Positions 62,688-64,000 of a stretch of 64,000 nt of DNA are shown one piece after another (the stretch's first letter is position 1; each line of letters begins with the position of its first letter). The position numbers and the translations under genes are program-made. The notes beneath the pieces are model-generated. The model had not been told where the DNA came from. It worked only from the letters and a program-made list of their open reading frames with translations, and searched no databases. This DNA comes from Paenibacillus sp. sptzw28. GTDB taxonomy: Bacteria; Bacillota; Bacilli; Paenibacillales; Paenibacillaceae. The DNA lies in contig NZ_CP080545.1 in the NCBI RefSeq assembly GCF_019550795.1, forward strand, positions 4,002,001-4,066,000, given 5' to 3'.

Positions 62688-63887
62688 TTATTCTTTCACT
62701 AATTGATAGGTGTCCCGCGCAATAAGGAGCTCTTCGTTCGTCGGTACCACAAGCACGCTTACGCGGGAGCCATCGGTCGAGATAAATCTCGCTTCCTTGG
62801 ACCGCTCCGCATTGCGCGCTTCGTCCAGCTCGATGCCCATGAACGTCAGATTCTCGCAAACTGCCTGCCGCACCGCTGCGGAGTTCTCACCCACACCCGC
62901 CGTGAAGATGAGCGTATCGATTCCGTTCATTCCCGCCGCGTAAGCGCCGATATATTTGCGGAGCCTGTACGTATACATATCGAAGGCCAGCTTTGCCTGT
63001 TTGTCGCCTTCCGCCATCGCTTCAGTTATTTCACGCATGTCGCTGCTGATTCCGCTGATCGCCTGCAGGCCGCTGTGTTTGTTGAGCATCGAATTGACCT
63101 CGCTCAGCGTCAGCTCTTCCTTGTTCATGGTGAACGGTACGATCGCCGGGTCGAGATCGCCGCTGCGCGTTCCCATCATAAGACCCTCCAATGGCGTGAG
63201 ACCCATGCTCGTATCGTAAGAACGGCCGTTCAATATCGCCGTACAGCTGGCGCCGTTCCCGATGTGACAGGTAACCATCTTGAGCGACTCGAGCGGCTTG
63301 CCGAGCTTCTCTGCCGCCTGCCGGCTCACATAGTCGTGCGAAGTGCCGTGAAACCCGTAGCGGCGGATTTTGTGACGGCGGTACAGCACCATCGGTATCG
63401 GATACAAGAACGTTTCCTTAGGCATCGACTGGTGGAATGCCGTATCGAACACAACGGCTTGCGGAACGTCCGGCATGTTCATCTCTACCGCCGATATCCC
63501 CATCATAGCCGGAGGGTTGTGGAGCGGGGCCAGATCAAACAGCCTGCGGATTTCAGTCTTCACTTCGGGAGTCACAAGCGTCGAATGCTTGAAGCTTTCT
63601 CCGCCGTGCACGACACGGTGCCCGACCGCTTTAATCTCTTTCATTGAACGAAGCACGCCATGATCGGCATGAGTGAGTAGCTCAATCACGTTCCTAACAG
63701 CGCCGTTATGATCGAGAATTTCGCTCACCTGCCGGACCTCCGGCTTTCCGCCAGGCTCATGAGTAACGATTGAGGAGTCCATGCCGATCCTCTCCACCCG
63801 TCCCTGGGCCAGCACCGATTCGTTCGACATGTCGTACAGCTGATATTTCAACGAGGAGCTGCCGGCGTTCATCACAAGTATTATCAT
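62688..63887 (-). CDS. ackA: Acetate kinase
   Basis: AckA interconverts acetyl-phosphate and acetate with ATP/ADP. The 399-aa ASKHA-fold enzyme has [13 protein letters not shown] at the start, [41 protein letters not shown] and [11 protein letters not shown]. The ATG overlaps the stop of the upstream acyl-CoA dehydrogenase-type gene in an ATGA (4 bp), suggesting coupling with a butyrate- or fatty-acid-type pathway. Confidence 0.97.
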   Translation of the reverse strand: MIILVMNAGSSSLKYQLYDMSNESVLAQGRVERIGMDSSIVTHEPGGKPEVRQVSEILDHNGAVRNVIELLTHADHGVLRSMKEIKAVGHRVVHGGESFKHSTLVTPEVKTEIRRLFDLAPLHNPPAMMGISAVEMNMPDVPQAVVFDTAFHQSMPKETFLYPIPMVLYRRHKIRRYGFHGTSHDYVSRQAAEKLGKPLESLKMVTCHIGNGASCTAILNGRSYDTSMGLTPLEGLMMGTRSGDLDPAIVPFTMNKEELTLSEVNSMLNKHSGLQAISGISSDMREITEAMAEGDKQAKLAFDMYTYRLRKYIGAYAAGMNGIDTLIFTAGVGENSAAVRQAVCENLTFMGIELDEARNAERSKEARFISTDGSRVSVLVVPTNEELLIARDTYQLVKE

Positions 63888-64000
63888 TGGCGGTCCCCAT
63901 CCTTATCGTAATGAAAGAAACCGGTGCCGCTCTTTACGCCCAGATGCCCTGCGCGCACCATTTTCTTGAGCACGATCGAAGGGCGGTATTTGAGCTCCCC
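63884..64000 (-). CDS. 3-hydroxyacyl-CoA dehydrogenase, C-terminal end
   Basis: Only the last 38 codons are in the window. They read [21 protein letters not shown], then [14 protein letters not shown], the typical C-terminus of 3-hydroxybutyryl-CoA dehydrogenase (Hbd-type), where the substrate-side helix is followed by a G-x-G-F-Y/H-x-Y end. The stop overlaps the ackA start by 4 bp. The rest of the gene lies to the right. Confidence 0.85.
   Translation of the reverse strand, partial: GELKYRPSIVLKKMVRAGHLGVKSGTGFFHYDKDGDRQ

Overview
The window looks like chromosome of a spore-forming, moderately high-GC Firmicute of the Paenibacillaceae (Paenibacillus/Cohnella type). The basis is the gene order fapR-plsX-fabH-fabD-fabG-acpP-fabF-rnc-smc-ftsY, the ylbM/ylbJ/coaD/rsmD group, strong AGGAGG ribosome sites, and sporulation genes. 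No rRNA, tRNA, CRISPR array or intact insertion sequence was seen.

Region 1 (1-12.0 kb, minus strand) is the core operon for fatty acid and phospholipid synthesis, followed by RNase III, SMC and FtsY. A FapR-type operator overlaps the fapR promoter. DUF177 and rpmF sit just upstream. Region 2 (12.0-20.6 kb) is housekeeping: tmcAL and ylbJ on the plus strand, coaD and rsmD on the minus strand, a proline dehydrogenase/arginase pair, a membrane-anchored parvulin foldase and an LrgAB pair. At 20.6-21.2 kb a gene-free stretch holds a 51-bp tandem array of hairpins and a 96-bp direct repeat.

Region 3 (21.2-30.9 kb) is a ureide catabolism locus: allantoinase, allantoate amidohydrolase, an M20 deacylase and a 2-hydroxyacid dehydrogenase, each overlapping the next by 4 bp. 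An ABC importer lies upstream and a divergent PucR-type regulator controls the head of the locus. Region 4 (30.9-34.6 kb) holds assorted membrane proteins. Region 5 (34.6-38.8 kb) is a thiamine-precursor ABC operon with a TatD-like hydrolase and a thiamine-binding protein, under a TPP riboswitch with a leader terminator.

Region 6 (38.8-60.6 kb) is an accessory surface-glycan island in two parts. The first part (38.9-50.9 kb, visibly AT-richer) has a nonulosonic acid pathway (NeuB, NeuC, CMP-sugar synthetase) with unusual companions: UDP-HexNAc dehydrogenase, 2-hydroxyacid dehydrogenase, ThDP enzyme, Gfo/Idh oxidoreductase and methyltransferase. It also has a Maf-type glycosyltransferase. The second part (51.6-60.6 kb) has GT2, GT2-methyltransferase, StrF-like and GT4 enzymes, a DegT aminotransferase and a NeuD/PglD acetyltransferase. 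Each part has one small Ser/Thr-rich, Cys-free protein behind a CATAnnnTA (sigma-K-like) -10 box, which suggests spore-surface proteins as possible glycan acceptors.

Between the two parts, at 51.09-51.49 kb, lies a scar in which the 5' half of a TPP riboswitch with its promoter is joined to a frameshifted 3' third of dnaD. The intact riboswitch and intact dnaD sit at the two outer ends of the island. That is the junction expected if two alleles of a polymorphic glycan locus, both placed between dnaD and the thi operon, were joined head to tail by unequal recombination.

Region 7 (60.6-64 kb) returns to core genes: dnaD, asnS, ackA and the 3' end of a 3-hydroxyacyl-CoA dehydrogenase gene.
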